Assembly: GCA_002221725.1 (NCBI GenBank)
Contig: NJFT01000196.1
Span: forward strand, 1 to 64,000
Length of the DNA: 64,000 nucleotides
Source: Scedosporium boydii
Taxonomy: Eukaryota > Ascomycota > Sordariomycetes > Microascales > Microascaceae
Direction of reading: 5' to 3'
In this document: positions 21,246-32,859 of the stretch, piece after piece
How positions within the stretch are numbered: position 1 is the first letter of the stretch
Layout of the letters: the number at the start of each line of letters is the position of its first letter
Made by a program: the position numbers and the translations under genes
Notes under the pieces: generated by a model
What the model was told of the DNA's origin: nothing
What the model saw: the letters and a program-made list of their open reading frames with translations, nothing else
Databases searched by the model: none

Positions 21246-24200
21246 ATGACAGAGTCATTGTTCCAACTCCTCTTGATTCGGCGTAAGTGGATTCCGGTCA
21301 CTTCCGGAGAAAATTATCCAGCACTAATGCGTCATTCTTATTGCACCTAGCTCCTGTTGAACAGGATCCCGAGGCCCCGAGCATCGAGCTTGCACAGAGG
21401 TCAACCTTCCAAGCTGAGCTTGCCAAAGCTCTCACTGCAACCGATGCCCGCGCCGAAACCCTCAAAGTCGCCCAAGCATTCATTGAAGGGAGCAGTTTCA
21501 TCAGGAACTTCGGCTCAGACGAGCTCGTAAAGACTCTCAAACTGCTCGGCGTCCTGCTTGATGAAGCAAGCTTTGGAAATGATTTGCCTGCTGCATCGGT
21601 TCTTCAGTTTACCCAACAGGTATTCGGGGTTCCCGCGGCGGAGGTCATTGTGAAACCCGAGTTCAAGGCCCTTTTGAAGGACCTGAAGGACGTCATTGTC
21701 GCCGTGAAATTTGACCAGGTATGTTTTTACAGCTATCTCTTTTCCAAGGCATACAGAGACTGATATTCTTCCAGGGTTCTCATTCGCTTCCGCTGGAAGA
21801 ATACGTGAATCTTCTTCGCGACGCCATCCTGACCCAAGATGCGGTTGCCAAATCGGAGCAGAGCAGTGCCCTTGAAAAGAAGGTGATTACACCCGATACG
21901 GAAGTGTCCGCTCTGGAAGTGGTCGAGGCGGCTCCGGAATGGCAAACGCAAACCGTATACAAGGTCGGCGATCAAGCCACCTGGAATGGCATCACATACG
22001 TCTGCATCCAAGCCCACACTTCGGTTGTGGGCTGGGAGCCTCCCCGGACTCCCGCTCTCTGGGTTCGGGCGACAATCGAGGATCCTCCTGGTCCGACCCC
22101 ACCCGGGCCCGCCAATGTCTTCAACCTGAGGAAGCGCTCGCTTTTGCTGCCAAACGACAAGTCCCTGACCTCAATCATCGCGGCTCCTCCGGATGAGGGC
22201 ACCCCCGATGATGGTAACGAAAAGGAGGTGGAGAGCCTCATCAATCGCCACAGCCAAATCAAATCCGCAATCATTGAGCTCACCAGCATTGACACGGCCC
22301 ATATCAAAAAGAGCGTGCAAGACAAGGGAGATGCAGTGGATGTCCCCGGCGATCTCTCCATCTTGAAATCATTGTCCGCGCAAGTCCAGTACGCTACCGA
22401 CCTGCGGGCCGTGAATATTGATCAGTTCCGTGCAGCAGCGGCGAGGTCTGGTACCAACCCCATAAACCCGTCCATACTCGCCTCGGCCACGGCTACGGAT
22501 AGTGCAGAACCCGGGAGGGATCCTCTAGCGCTGCTGGACACTGCTGGTACGGCTTCTGCTGTGGGATTGGTGCAACAGATTGCCAGTATCGCTCCTGCGC
22601 TTACAGGAATTACTTCTTTTGAGCCAAGCAATACGATTGATTCGGCTCCAACTCTGACGGACTCGGCACCTCTTTCTAGTGTTACGCAGCGTGTCCTGTC
22701 ATCTTTCGACATTAAGCCCTCCGCAGTAGGGTTGCCCGGTAAGCCAGCCCCCCCACATGATCCGTATTATTTTCATCGGATATAACGTCCACTAACCGCC
22801 GTTTCTTATTTATCCTGCAGACCTAGTAAAAACGCTGCGCTCTGGCCTTTCTAAAGTGGAAGGCAACCTAGCAGCACTTGTGCCCTCCTTTGAGACCACA
22901 AAAGTTACCTTCATTGCCGGAAAGGCCGTGGTTTCCAAGGAACCAGTGGCAAGCGGCTATAGCAAATTTGTTACTGGCATAGATTTCGGAAATCTAGTTC
23001 CCAAGATCCCCAAAGTACCAGATACTCGCATCCCCCATACCAGAGGCAAGATTAGCAGCGTTGGTGTGGGGGACCTCATCATAGTTAAGCAGCAGCTCGT
23101 CGGTTATGAGGGTGCTGACATTGCACACATTGAGAATGTCCTCAAGGGGGAATCCAAGAAGCGGGAGCACACCTCAACCACACGGAGCGAGACTGTCGTG
23201 ACAACTGAAGAGGAAACAACCACCGAAGACTCGCGGGATCTGTCGTCTACTTCGCGGTTTGAAATGTCGCAAGAGACCTCCTCTACCATCAAAGAGCAAT
23301 TCGACGTCAAGGGCAGCGTTCAAGTCACTGCCAAATACGGGCCTGCTGTCGAATTCACGGCCAAAGCAGAGGGTGGATATTCAAGGTCAAAGGAGACTGC
23401 CACGAAGTCAGCGTCCAAGGCAAGAAGTTCAAAGTTCCAGAGTTCCAAGCTTGGTCTATTATCTGTTGGCTAACTCCTACCAGTTCTCCCAAGACGTGAC
23501 CGAGAAGGCATCGAAGAAAGTTACCGAGCGGGTTCTGAAGAAGCAGACTGTCACCAACTCGGTAGGGATAACAAATTCGCAATTTTCCTATTCAGTTTTC
23601 TTTTTCTCGCATCTTTTATGCTTTCTTTTAGGCGTATGTAAAATGGGATGCTAACACCCGCTATAGTCCGAGGTTGTTGAGATCAACAGCCATGGAATTG
23701 AGAACAGCACCGGGTCGGCCAATGTCAGCGGCGTGTATCAGTGGGTCAATAAAATGTGAGTCAACGCCAGTCTTGGAAAATGAGACGCACCTCAAGTTGT
23801 ATTGCCTGCTGACAGGAGTGGTTGACTAGTTACGAGGCTCAAATGTTCAACTACGGTCTCCGTGCTCTCTTGTAGGTTCCTAAGACTTCATCAGATACTC
23901 TTTTCTTCTTTTCTACCACCCTTCTAACGCAACTTCCAGCGATTTCATGATTCCGGAACCAGGCGCCTTTACTATTGATACCATGGTCAACGCCGCGGAT
24001 TCAGCCGCCGCCTTAACGAAGCCTACCCCGTTTCTGCTTCGCCCGAGCCAAATCCTTGAATCGACCTACGAATACTGGGTGAGGAACTACCAGGCAACGG
24101 ACGTCAAACCCCCACCGCCGGACTACGTGACGGTGTCGGACTCGTTCAGCGCAAGCGACCTGGGGGAGAAAAATAGCGCAAACCACACCGGAACCATCGC

Positions 24201-25351
24201 TCTAGACAAGGGCTACGAAGCCGTCCACGCCAGGATTGGCGAGTCCGGGAGCTTCTGGACCAGCGACCATGCCGTCACCGTCATTGTCGGCAATGCCACG
24301 TCGAGAACTACCACCGCCGGTGTGAGGACGGTTACGCTGGCACGCCAGAGAGGTTCCATTCCGTGGGCTGTCCACACTTTCCGGATGTCTTCCACGACGG
24401 TTACAATCGAGATTACTGCTTCGATCACGGAGGACGCTTTCAAAGAATGGCAGGCGGATACGCACGCGAAGCTTACGCAGGCTTATCGGGCTCGGCTTCA
24501 AGAGTATGAGGAGAAGCTTGCGACCCTGGAGCTTCAAGCAGGCATCACAATTCAGGGAAGGTAAGTTAAAATGCCACCTCCAGGACTACGGGGGTATTAG
24601 CTCACTCGCGGTTTCGCTCAATGCTAACACTTGTCAAATTCGTCCAGGAATCCCGCCAGCAACGCAATCACAGTGAAGCAGGAGTTGAAGAAGAATTGCA
24701 TCTCCATCATCACCGGACAGCACTACGATGCCTTTGATTCCATCTCTAATTCGCAATTCGGACCGTTCATCAACCTTGACGAGGCCGAAGCTGAAGGAGA
24801 ATACGTGAGATTCTTTGAGCAAGCCTTTGAATGGGAGAATTTGAGTAAGCCGTTTTCCCCTACTATTCATCCTGTCTTTCAAGAAACTGACAATCTATCC
24901 TTCAGTGTACGTGTTGTATCCTTACTTCTGGGGCCGAAAGGGGAAGTGGGCGGAGAAGCTGGCGATTGAGGACAGCGACCCCGAGTTCGAGGAATTCCTT
25001 AAAGCTGGATTCTGCAGGGTTCAGGTTCCTGCTCGACCAGGCTTTGAGGCTGCTATTGATCAGTACGTCCTGCCCAATTTCACTCCTACATGTAGCATAC
25101 TAACCATTCCCTTCAGCTTCATGCAATTCGGTGAGCTGTGGAACGGCGGCCCATTGCCTGCAATCTCAAGCCCGCTCTTCCTCCCGATTGCGGATGAAAT
25201 CGCCGAACGTGCCCAGAAACCGGGCGATGAGATCCCACAGGGAGATCCTTGGAAGGTCAGGGTTCCGACTTCGTTGGTCAAGTTGCGCCAGGACGACAAG
25301 TTGCCCAAGTGGAAGAAGGTGGACGGGGAATGGGTGCCGGATGAGTCTTGA
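21246..25351 (+). CDS. Large multi-exon protein with CBM5/12-like carbohydrate-binding module
   Basis: I map 11 exons: 21246-21282, 21351-21718, 21775-22738, 22821-23419, 23484-23561, 23667-23755, 23830-23871, 23940-24560, 24648-24844, 24906-25062 and 25117-25351. They stay in phase and give 1128 residues. The intron after 23419 appears to use a GC donor (GCAAGA...CAG). Residues about 189-233 form a CBM5/12 (chitin/cellulose-binding) module: aromatic VYKVGDQATWNGITYVCIQA then ALWV. A Ser/Thr/Lys/Glu-rich helical stretch (about 550-680) follows, then a conserved-looking core with YQWVNK, FNYGLRALFDFMIPEP and a C-terminal YPYFWGRKGKW plus VPARPGFEAAID. There is no signal peptide or membrane helix. 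I do not recognise the core family; the style is more like large bacterial surface or injection proteins than fungal enzymes. It is divergent from the toxin-like gene. Confidence 0.7.
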
Positions 25352-26062
25352 TGGAGGGAACGGACTAAACAAACCAGTCTGCTGGCGGAGATGGGAGCTA
25401 TATTCTGCTATGTGTGAGGTTTCCTAAGCCCTGAGTACACCTGATGTATTTTGTCGTAACTATGCTACAACGCGGACGTTTTTACCCTCGAGTGCTGCTG
25501 AATAGTGGCTATGTGTCTAAAGGGATTGGGCGAACTCCGATGCAAGATTGATGTCCCTTGGATCTCTAGAAACCACTAAATCCGACAGGTATATACAATT
25601 CGATGTTGTATTCGGGACGTAGGCGTTTGACTTTCCAGCAGCAGTTACTATGATGATGTTACATTACATTAGGAGTTAAAATCAATATTGCACTGTTCTT
25701 CGATCGTAGAGAATAAGATCATGTAGTTGGAGATCCGGAGTCCCGGACGGTTTCACTGGGGAACATGGGCGGTACTGCGATTCCGCAGAAGCAAAACCCC
25801 CGGCTAACATCTGACAATGGATCGAACTGAACGGATGTCCGTTGAACTCGGGCGAGTGGAATTAACCTTTACGCTCGCATCAAAGGTGATGTAACTATCG
25901 AAGAAGCCAAGGTATAAAAGCCTTCATGGTCCGCTCTTCAGTCCACATTCTGATTTTTTGATTTCTGATCAACATCCTCAGTCCATCCCTAATCGGCATT
26001 AACCCTACAAACGAAACTCTATCCCATTTCCAAGACCCACGACTCCATACGCTATCGGACTC
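25352..26062. other. Intergenic region
   Basis: Terminator side of the CBM gene and promoter side of the Cys/His-rich gene. A GGTATAAAAG box at about 25911-25920 lies about 150 bases before the next ATG. No gene noticed. Confidence 0.4.
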
Positions 26063-26413
26063 ATGGATAAAATGGCCAGCCGCGAACAGAATCCCCCGAC
26101 CGGCGAGAAGCAGGCTCCCGTCGAAAAATCGTCCTCGGAGGGCACCCCTCACCACCAAACCTGCTCCCATTGCCACCAACAACCGGCGGTCTCCCCCTGT
26201 TCCGCCCATTGCCATCACCCCCCTCCCCAAGTTTGTTCGCCATGCCACCATTCCCACATGGCTGGGCCAGCCTGTGGAGTTGCACAGTGCTCTTGCCCTC
26301 ACGGAAATGCACATGGGATGTGGACAGCGCCGGCAGCTAACTGCGGATGCGGACCGAGCTACCATGGGCACGGACACGGGCACGCATGCGGATGTTGTGG
26401 TCGATCTTGCTGA
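26063..26413 (+). CDS. Cys/His-rich small protein, probable metal binder
   Basis: Single exon, 116 residues, starting at the ATG at 26063; a second ATG lies three codons on. After a polar N terminus of about 30 residues the rest is packed with Cys, His, Pro and Gly: CSHCH, CSAHCHH, CSPCHHSH, CSCPHGNAHG and the tail GHGHGHACGCCGRSC. Fourteen cysteines and many histidines in CxxC, CxC and HxH spacing suggest Zn, Cu or Ni coordination, as in metallothionein-like or metallochaperone proteins. It has no signal peptide. A TATA-like box (TATAAAAG) is placed properly. I know no named family that it matches. Confidence 0.6.
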   Translation: MDKMASREQNPPTGEKQAPVEKSSSEGTPHHQTCSHCHQQPAVSPCSAHCHHPPPQVCSPCHHSHMAGPACGVAQCSCPHGNAHGMWTAPAANCGCGPSYHGHGHGHACGCCGRSC

Positions 26414-26643
26414 GAATCGAGATGGAATTCATAGGATGTCCACGTCGGGCTTTGGGCGATCAATTGGTCATTACTGAGAGGCTTCAGGCAATCTGATGAC
26501 ATCTTTGGATTAGGAGAGTATCTACATTGGAAATGGTACATGTAATTAGAGAGATCACATTGAAGAGATACTAAAATGAACCTTCATTCGCAACTGAGAC
26601 GGTGCACCTTGTTCGAAATAGACTATACTTGGTATGTCGAGAT

Positions 26644-28770
26644 CTATGAGTAGGTATTAAACACTGGACGTAATCTCCCACAGCTGACTATACCGGTTAT
26701 TCGGCAGCACTTTCTCCCTCTGTTCTGACTGACCATAGGCAGGCCGAAGCAAACGACTTTGCCACCTGGGACTTCAAGAAGATACCTGTCTTTCAATGAT
26801 ACTACACCGCCCACCCCGCCCCTAGAGCTCTCCTGCACACGGTCGGGCAGGACAGGACTCTTCAATGCCAAGGTTAGCAGCTCCGAACTTGATGACCACG
26901 AGGACGTTGTAACGCCCGTCCACATCGACCATCCGATATACAGAAACGTGATCTCAAGGTAGATCCATATAACTACCAGAGACCCGAAAATCGACGCGTC
27001 GTCATCTGGGGGCCTGCCATATCCATACCCGGTAGGTTTCACCGTGAGATGGTATTCGCTTGCTCCCTGCCTTTCGTCCTCGGTCGTAGTATACGCAGGC
27101 GCGAGCGCTGCGTTATCTCCATATCCTTGCTTCGGACCCAGTATGAAGCCTCTCCACCAATTTCTTCCTTCCACCCCTTTCATTCGGCCGACTTGCGCGG
27201 CGTATGGAGCGACTCGGATAAGGCCGTTAAGAAGCATAGCCGAGATCACCGATTCCATATGGTTGGTTTGATTGCTTTCGCATAGGAGGCTCTTCCAGCC
27301 ATAAAAGCTGGGGTCGAGCAATACCGGACAGATTGTCGAACTGGGAGGCAAGCTCACTAGAGTTGACGGCAAATCTTGGTCTCGCCGACCCCCTCATCTC
27401 CGGAACATGTTTACGGTTGCTTGGTCCGGCAGGGCTTCCATGTCTACCCGATCGAGCCAGCATTTGGTGTGCGTAACCGGAGCAGGGGCAACCAATTCAA
27501 GGCGATCGGTAGATCGAAATCGATACTGTTTTCTCTCGATATTCCCATTCACGCTCGTCGCCCGGCTTATAGCGACGTGGGGAGCTGCAGCCACAGATTT
27601 CTCGGGATAATAACCGCCAAACTTGTTGCGAACCCTGTTGGCGTTTGTTATCCCCGCCTCTCCTCCGCCTACCCTAAACCAGAAGAAGTTGCCCACATCC
27701 GGAAGCCCCTCTCGTGGGACATCTCTGTAGGACAGAGGCACTGCAAATATGTCGCGGAGGTCTGTCCAAAACGCCGAGGGACGTTGGCCATGGCCTGCGA
27801 CCCTGCAAGCCTCTCCCAGCGTCTTCGAGCTGTCCACAACGTAAGGGAAAAGCTCGGCTCTCGATGCATTGATGCAAAGAGACGTTCCGCCAACTGGCCA
27901 GGATGCCATCGTAGGGACGATTCGAGGTCGCAACGGCCGGAGCAACTGCGAGGGCCATACCGACGCCATCCACAATGGAACCGACGAGAAGGCAACGAGT
28001 CTTCTTGGAAGCAAAATCGCCTCTGAAGAGAGACTTGAACTCTTTGGACCAAAGGAAAGCGGCATTTCCAATGTTTGGCGCCGCAGAAACAGCCGCAAAT
28101 GGCACACCGTCCTCCAAGGCTAGCTCTCGGCGGATCAGGGTGAAATCATGGACGTGAGCGAAGCCACAACGAAGAGCTCGTATACTTTTGCGACGATCTG
28201 AAGCCCGATTATTTTGGAAAAATTTCGGCCGCTGTCGACGGGGAAAGTGAACCCAACGTAAGTTCCTCGGATAGTTAGGAAGGATATGCCGATGCCCGTG
28301 GCGGTTGGGATGAAGTGGAAACCGATGGCCAAGAACGCGGCCCGGCGACTTTTGAAGATGGCTACGCGGCTCTGGCCTCTTGCGATAGCGAGAAGGCTCC
28401 TGAAGCTTAGCTGTTTAATGGTGTTTTCCCAGATGTCGCTCCATTTCTCCCTGGCTTGAGACTAGTCATTCGAATGTCGATGAAGATCGACTGGATCACT
28501 GACGTTTCCGGTCCTCAGGCTACCAGAACCGGTTGATCCAGCGTCTGGGCCACGAGATGGTTCTTTCGAAGTGGTGGGGCTACGTCCTGGACTAGCTGCC
28601 GCCGTCTCGGCCTATCTTGCTCATCAAGCTCAAGTCGGGTTTCCAGATTCAAGGCCTGTAGCCACCTCTGCTGTACCGTCGTTACGAGGCCTTCCCGCCA
28701 TGCCGCGACCACCAAGCCCATCCATTACCAATACATCACTGATGTTAGTGCGCTCATCCATTGAAATAGT
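26644..28770 (-). pseudogene. Broken polytopic membrane-protein gene (fungal hypothetical family)
   Basis: Reading from about 28770 the remains run SQAREKWSDIWENT (near 28480), a hydrophobic segment GFHFIPTATGIGISFL, KVYELFVVASLTSM, RRELALEDGVPF, a transmembrane segment near 28000 (CLLVGSIVDGVGMALAVA), WPVGGTSLCIN, FYGWKSLLCESNQTNHME and a final membrane helix LVVIWIYLEITFLYIGW before a C-terminal tail. This is the layout of a common fungal family of large unknown membrane proteins. The frame shifts near 28140-28150, again near 27905-27915 and once more near 27395, without splice sites to explain it, and the start is unclear. At least three breaks make a working product unlikely. I cannot name a function. 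Confidence 0.65.
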
Positions 28771-30623
28771 GGTCATTGGCGTTGCTTCAGAATGGGGGAA
28801 AGGAATGCGCAAGGAGGACTGAAAAATCAGTGACTCTTGAGAAAGCCGATAATCGAACCGACATTTATAAAGCCGACAATGTTCTCAAGACAGCGAAACC
28901 CACGAACCGGATAGCAGGCTAGAATTACGAAGCTATACCCCCAGTTATCGTCTTCTTGCAAAAGTCACCAGGCTCGGAAGTAAGCCAGTTCAGGTTCGAC
29001 GATGCGGCAGAGCTCTCAGCTCCTTACGCCACGGCGGTAAAGAATCACGCTTCACTGGAGGCGATACGCCACTTGAACCACCATCTTAATTAGTGAAGGA
29101 GCAGTATCAGCAGGCGGCAGCAGACCTAGGGTAGGGAGGTGCACAGTCCCGAGAAGCGGATACGGCTCTCTCAAGGACGGTTTCGACACCGTGGGCTTTC
29201 AAAGCTTGGTAGTAGTCAAGATTGTAGGCATATTCGGGATGAACAGAAAACCCCGCTTACCACAGCTCAAGACGAAATGTCTGCGGTATGAGATGAAGAG
29301 TTGACAATGCCACTTGCTGACACGTTTCACGCTGGTGCTTCGTTCAGGATCCTATGAATGATACACGATAACGGTAAAATCACTTGACCTCTACGGTTAT
29401 GTGTACATCGGTGAAGGCAATCTGATATGTCCGATGAGCTGTCGATCTGCCCTTCACTGAATTTTTCCAAGGCGCACTCCTCCCCGGGATAAATCGATAC
29501 AGAAAACCCCACCGCCCCGATAACCTGATAGGGACGCGATAGGGCGTTGGATGTGGAACCACTCGGCGACCGCCCAACAAGCCAAAGTCCATACAAGAAG
29601 GTGGCGGTCCCCGAATCTCCCTTAGCGCCGGGATCTGCGGTCGTGACCAGACCACCCACCGTTCACCACTGACATCATTATGTGCGTCACGGTAACTCGC
29701 ACCTGGAGTGAGGTTACCGAATAAAGCTAGTGCCGGAAAAAAAGGGAACCCGTTCATCTCGGGTCCTTGCGCAACAGCCCTATTTGGCAGCTGGGCTCTC
29801 CATGTAAACGTAGGATTCCATGGAACTCTGGCATACCATTCTCCGCCACCGACCCCTTTCACGATTGGTTTCGTTCGCTGGTGGTATTAACCTTAAAACA
29901 AGAAGAAAGCCTTTTCATGAATATGGCACCAACTATTAAACTTCTACTGGAGCACAGGAACTTGGGTTGTAAAGTATATTCAGATCCTCTCGTGGTCTTT
30001 CCCCAATGCTACACCCTCATTACTTGTAACTAATCTTAGGTACTTAATTTCTTCTCGGCTGAAGATCCCCAGAAATACCAAATGTAGGGGCTCCCTGTTT
30101 GTCTCCAGCTCAGGCCCTGACCGAGACTAAGTGCCTGACTGATTACAAATTGATCGATTTTGCTAGCGTCACCGAACTTGGCAATGATTCGTTCCCATCC
30201 TCTCGGGGATGGCACCAAGAAAGCGAGGACCCATAGGGTAAAGGGGGTGGACGGAGTGTACATTGTCAATGGGAGGCCAGGGAGGCCAGGGACAGCTACC
30301 TGAATAACGGTTCTCGGTGCCAGCTGAGAATCAACACCACCAGGGTGACGAGCCAAGCCTACGAGGTTTTCCGGCACTCCCGGCCGTCCCGGCGCCTATT
30401 CGGCGACTGGCGTCTAGTCTTCCAGTAATCAGATAGCAATCTTAAGGCCGTCTTCTGTGGATCCATACCCCGACAGTTCGTCGCCAGTGCCCTGTCAATA
30501 CAAAGCTATCCTCCAGCTTAGCAATCGTCGTGATTCTTCGGCGAAGTTTTTCGGCGACCGGTGATCGCCACCCCACAATCTCTTTCCGGGGAATTTCCCA
30601 AGCTTTTAACTGTTCGAGATAAA
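28771..30623. other. About 1.9 kb without recognised gene
   Basis: Two overlapping minus-strand frames (29862-29380 and 29659-29327) and one at 30377-30036 are long enough to notice, but they show no known motif. They could be decayed coding sequence: pieces such as YQVIGAVGFSVSIYPGEEC read like real protein. I see no splice structure that links them. Confidence 0.3.
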
Positions 30624-30634
30624 AATATAAATAT
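30624..30634 (+). promoter_or_regulatory. TATA box for the ABC transporter gene
   Basis: ATATAAATAT lies about 180 bases before the ATG at 30815. A short GA-rich tract (30660-30680) lies between. Confidence 0.45.
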
Positions 30635-30814
30635 GGGCTTGGATCGGATTGTAGTTGAGAGGAGGAAAGAGAGAGAGAGAAATGACATGATAAATACTCC
30701 GCATCTTATCGACTTATTATAGATGGGAATTTTCCCGAATCCGATACTCGATCTGGTGCTCACACTTCACTTACAACACCTCTGTCAACCGCCTCGATCA
30801 CACGTATCAACAAG

Positions 30815-32859
30815 ATGAGCAGTCAATCCGAACACAACGCATCAAAGGAGCATGCCTCCGATGATCTCGAGATGAACATAATCCCGAGCCGACACCTCGC
30901 CAACGATATCGTCGATAGCTTCGCCTGGAGCAACCTCGAAGTCGTCGTCAAAGACCGAGCCACCAAGAAGCCACTTTCCATCCTGTCGAGCGCCGCCGGC
31001 ATCGTCAAAGCCGGAGACATGCTTGCGATTATGGGCCCGAGCGGATCCGGTAAAACCACCTTGCTTAACGCACTCGCCCATCGCGTCGCTGCTGCCGGAG
31101 CAACCACAACCGGAGACATACTCGGTAACGGGCAGCAGATGGGGCTCCAGATGACACGCGACCTCTCTACATACGTTGAGCAGGAGGATGCATTGATTGG
31201 TAGTCTCACGGTACGGGAGACGATGATCTTTGCCGCCAGGCTGGCTCTCCCCAGGTACGTCCCACCACGCCCTGCGCCTTTGGTCAGCGTTGATTCACTA
31301 ACGAGAGGATGACGATAGCAACGTCAGCAAGAAAGAAACCTTCCGCCGTGTGGATGATCTCATCGCCAGCTTTGGCCTACAGTCACAGGCTCATACAATC
31401 GTCGGCACTCCGATCAAAAAAGGCCTGAGTGGAGGTCAGAAGAAGAGACTTGGTGTTGCCAGCCGGCTTGTCACCAATCCCAAAATCCTGTTCCTCGACG
31501 AGCCAACCAGCGGTCTTGACTCGGCTCTCAGTCTCGAAGTTATCACTTACATCAAGGAGATTGGCAAGAAAAATAATGTGAGTACCACCCTGCATGCCAA
31601 GCAAGGAACACAAACCGAAGCAAACTAGAAGCTAACAAGCATAATTATAATAGCTGGTCATAGTAGCTTCCATCCATCAACCTTCTTCATCGACGTTCCA
31701 GCAATTCGACCAGCTCTGCCTGCTATCAGGAGGGAAGACTTGCTACTTTGGTCCAGTGTGCGAAGCGCCAGGCTATTTCGCCCGAGCTGGCTACCCCATG
31801 CCATCCCAGACCAACGCTGCCGAGTTCTACCTAGACCTCATCAACACTGACTTGGATAAGAATGGCGAAGTTGTCCGCCGTACGGAAGACATCACCCGGC
31901 ACTGGTTGGAGTCAAGCGAGCGCGACAACCTTGATGCGGCCATCGAAGATGCGAGAAACTCTACTTCAGTTGATCTATCTCAGCAGAAGATGGTAAAGCC
32001 CAGCCCATTAATTATTCCCCTCATTCTCCTCCACCGCTCTTGGATCAAGTCATACCGCGACGTCGTCGTCTACGGTATCCGCGTCGCCATGTACCTCGGC
32101 CTCGCCATCCTCATGGGAACTGTCTTCCTGAGGCTCAAGACGGATCAGAATTACATTCAGCCTTTCATTAATGCCATTTTCTTCGGCGGAGCCTTCATGT
32201 CGTTCATGGCAGTCGCCTACGTTCCCGCTTTCCTGGAAGACCTGCACACGTTTTACCAAGAACGCGCAAATGGCCTCGTCGGCCCGCTTTCCTTTTTAGT
32301 GTCTAATTTCATCATCGGCCTCCCGTTCCTCTTTCTCATTACTGTCGTCTTCTCACTCTTGGTTTATTTCCTTTCGAACTTTCGCCCAGACGGAAGTGCC
32401 TTCTTCAAGTTCGTTTTGTGGCTATTCCTTGATCTCATCGCAGCCGAGTCGCTGGTCGTTCTTGTCTCTAGCATTTTCCCAGTTTTCGTCGTGGCTCTGG
32501 CCATTACGGCTTTCGCGAATGGCCTTTGGATGTGCGTGGACGGGTTCCTCGTGCCGATGAGCATTCTCAATGCTTTCTGGAAGTACGTCTTCCACTACAT
32601 CGACTATCAGGCCTACGTGTTCCAGGGTATGATGGTCAACGAGTTCGAATCCCGAGAATATACTTGCCCGAAGTCCCCCGATGGATACCAGTGCATGTAC
32701 TACAGCGACCTGAACTCGGTGGGGAAGATCCGCGGCGAGGCTGTCTTGGAGAACTTTAGTATTAAGACGGGACAGGAGGGGACTTGGATTGGAATCATCA
32801 TTGGGATCATTGCTGGGTACAGACTTTTGGCCTACTTGGCCCTGCTGTTGCGAAAGTAG
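30815..32859 (+). CDS. ABC-G (WHITE/WBC-type) half transporter
   Basis: ATP-driven membrane exporter, one nucleotide-binding domain followed by one membrane domain, expected to work as a dimer. Exons 30815-31254, 31319-31577 and 31654-32859 give 634 residues in phase. Walker [10 protein letters not shown] is at 74-82, the Q-loop region is YVEQED, the ABC signature LSGGQKKR is at about 183, Walker [13 protein letters not shown] follows near 203, and the H-loop is SIHQPS. Six hydrophobic helices lie in the second half, starting at about residue 370. An extracellular loop with three Cys ([12 protein letters not shown]) precedes the last helix, as is usual for this group. The substrate is not predictable; lipids, pigments or toxins are common. 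Everything needed for activity is intact. Confidence 0.93.

Noticed and set aside
27376..28026. 216-residue plus-strand frame
   Set aside because: It is antisense to the broken membrane-protein gene and has no motif; the minus-strand motifs explain the region.
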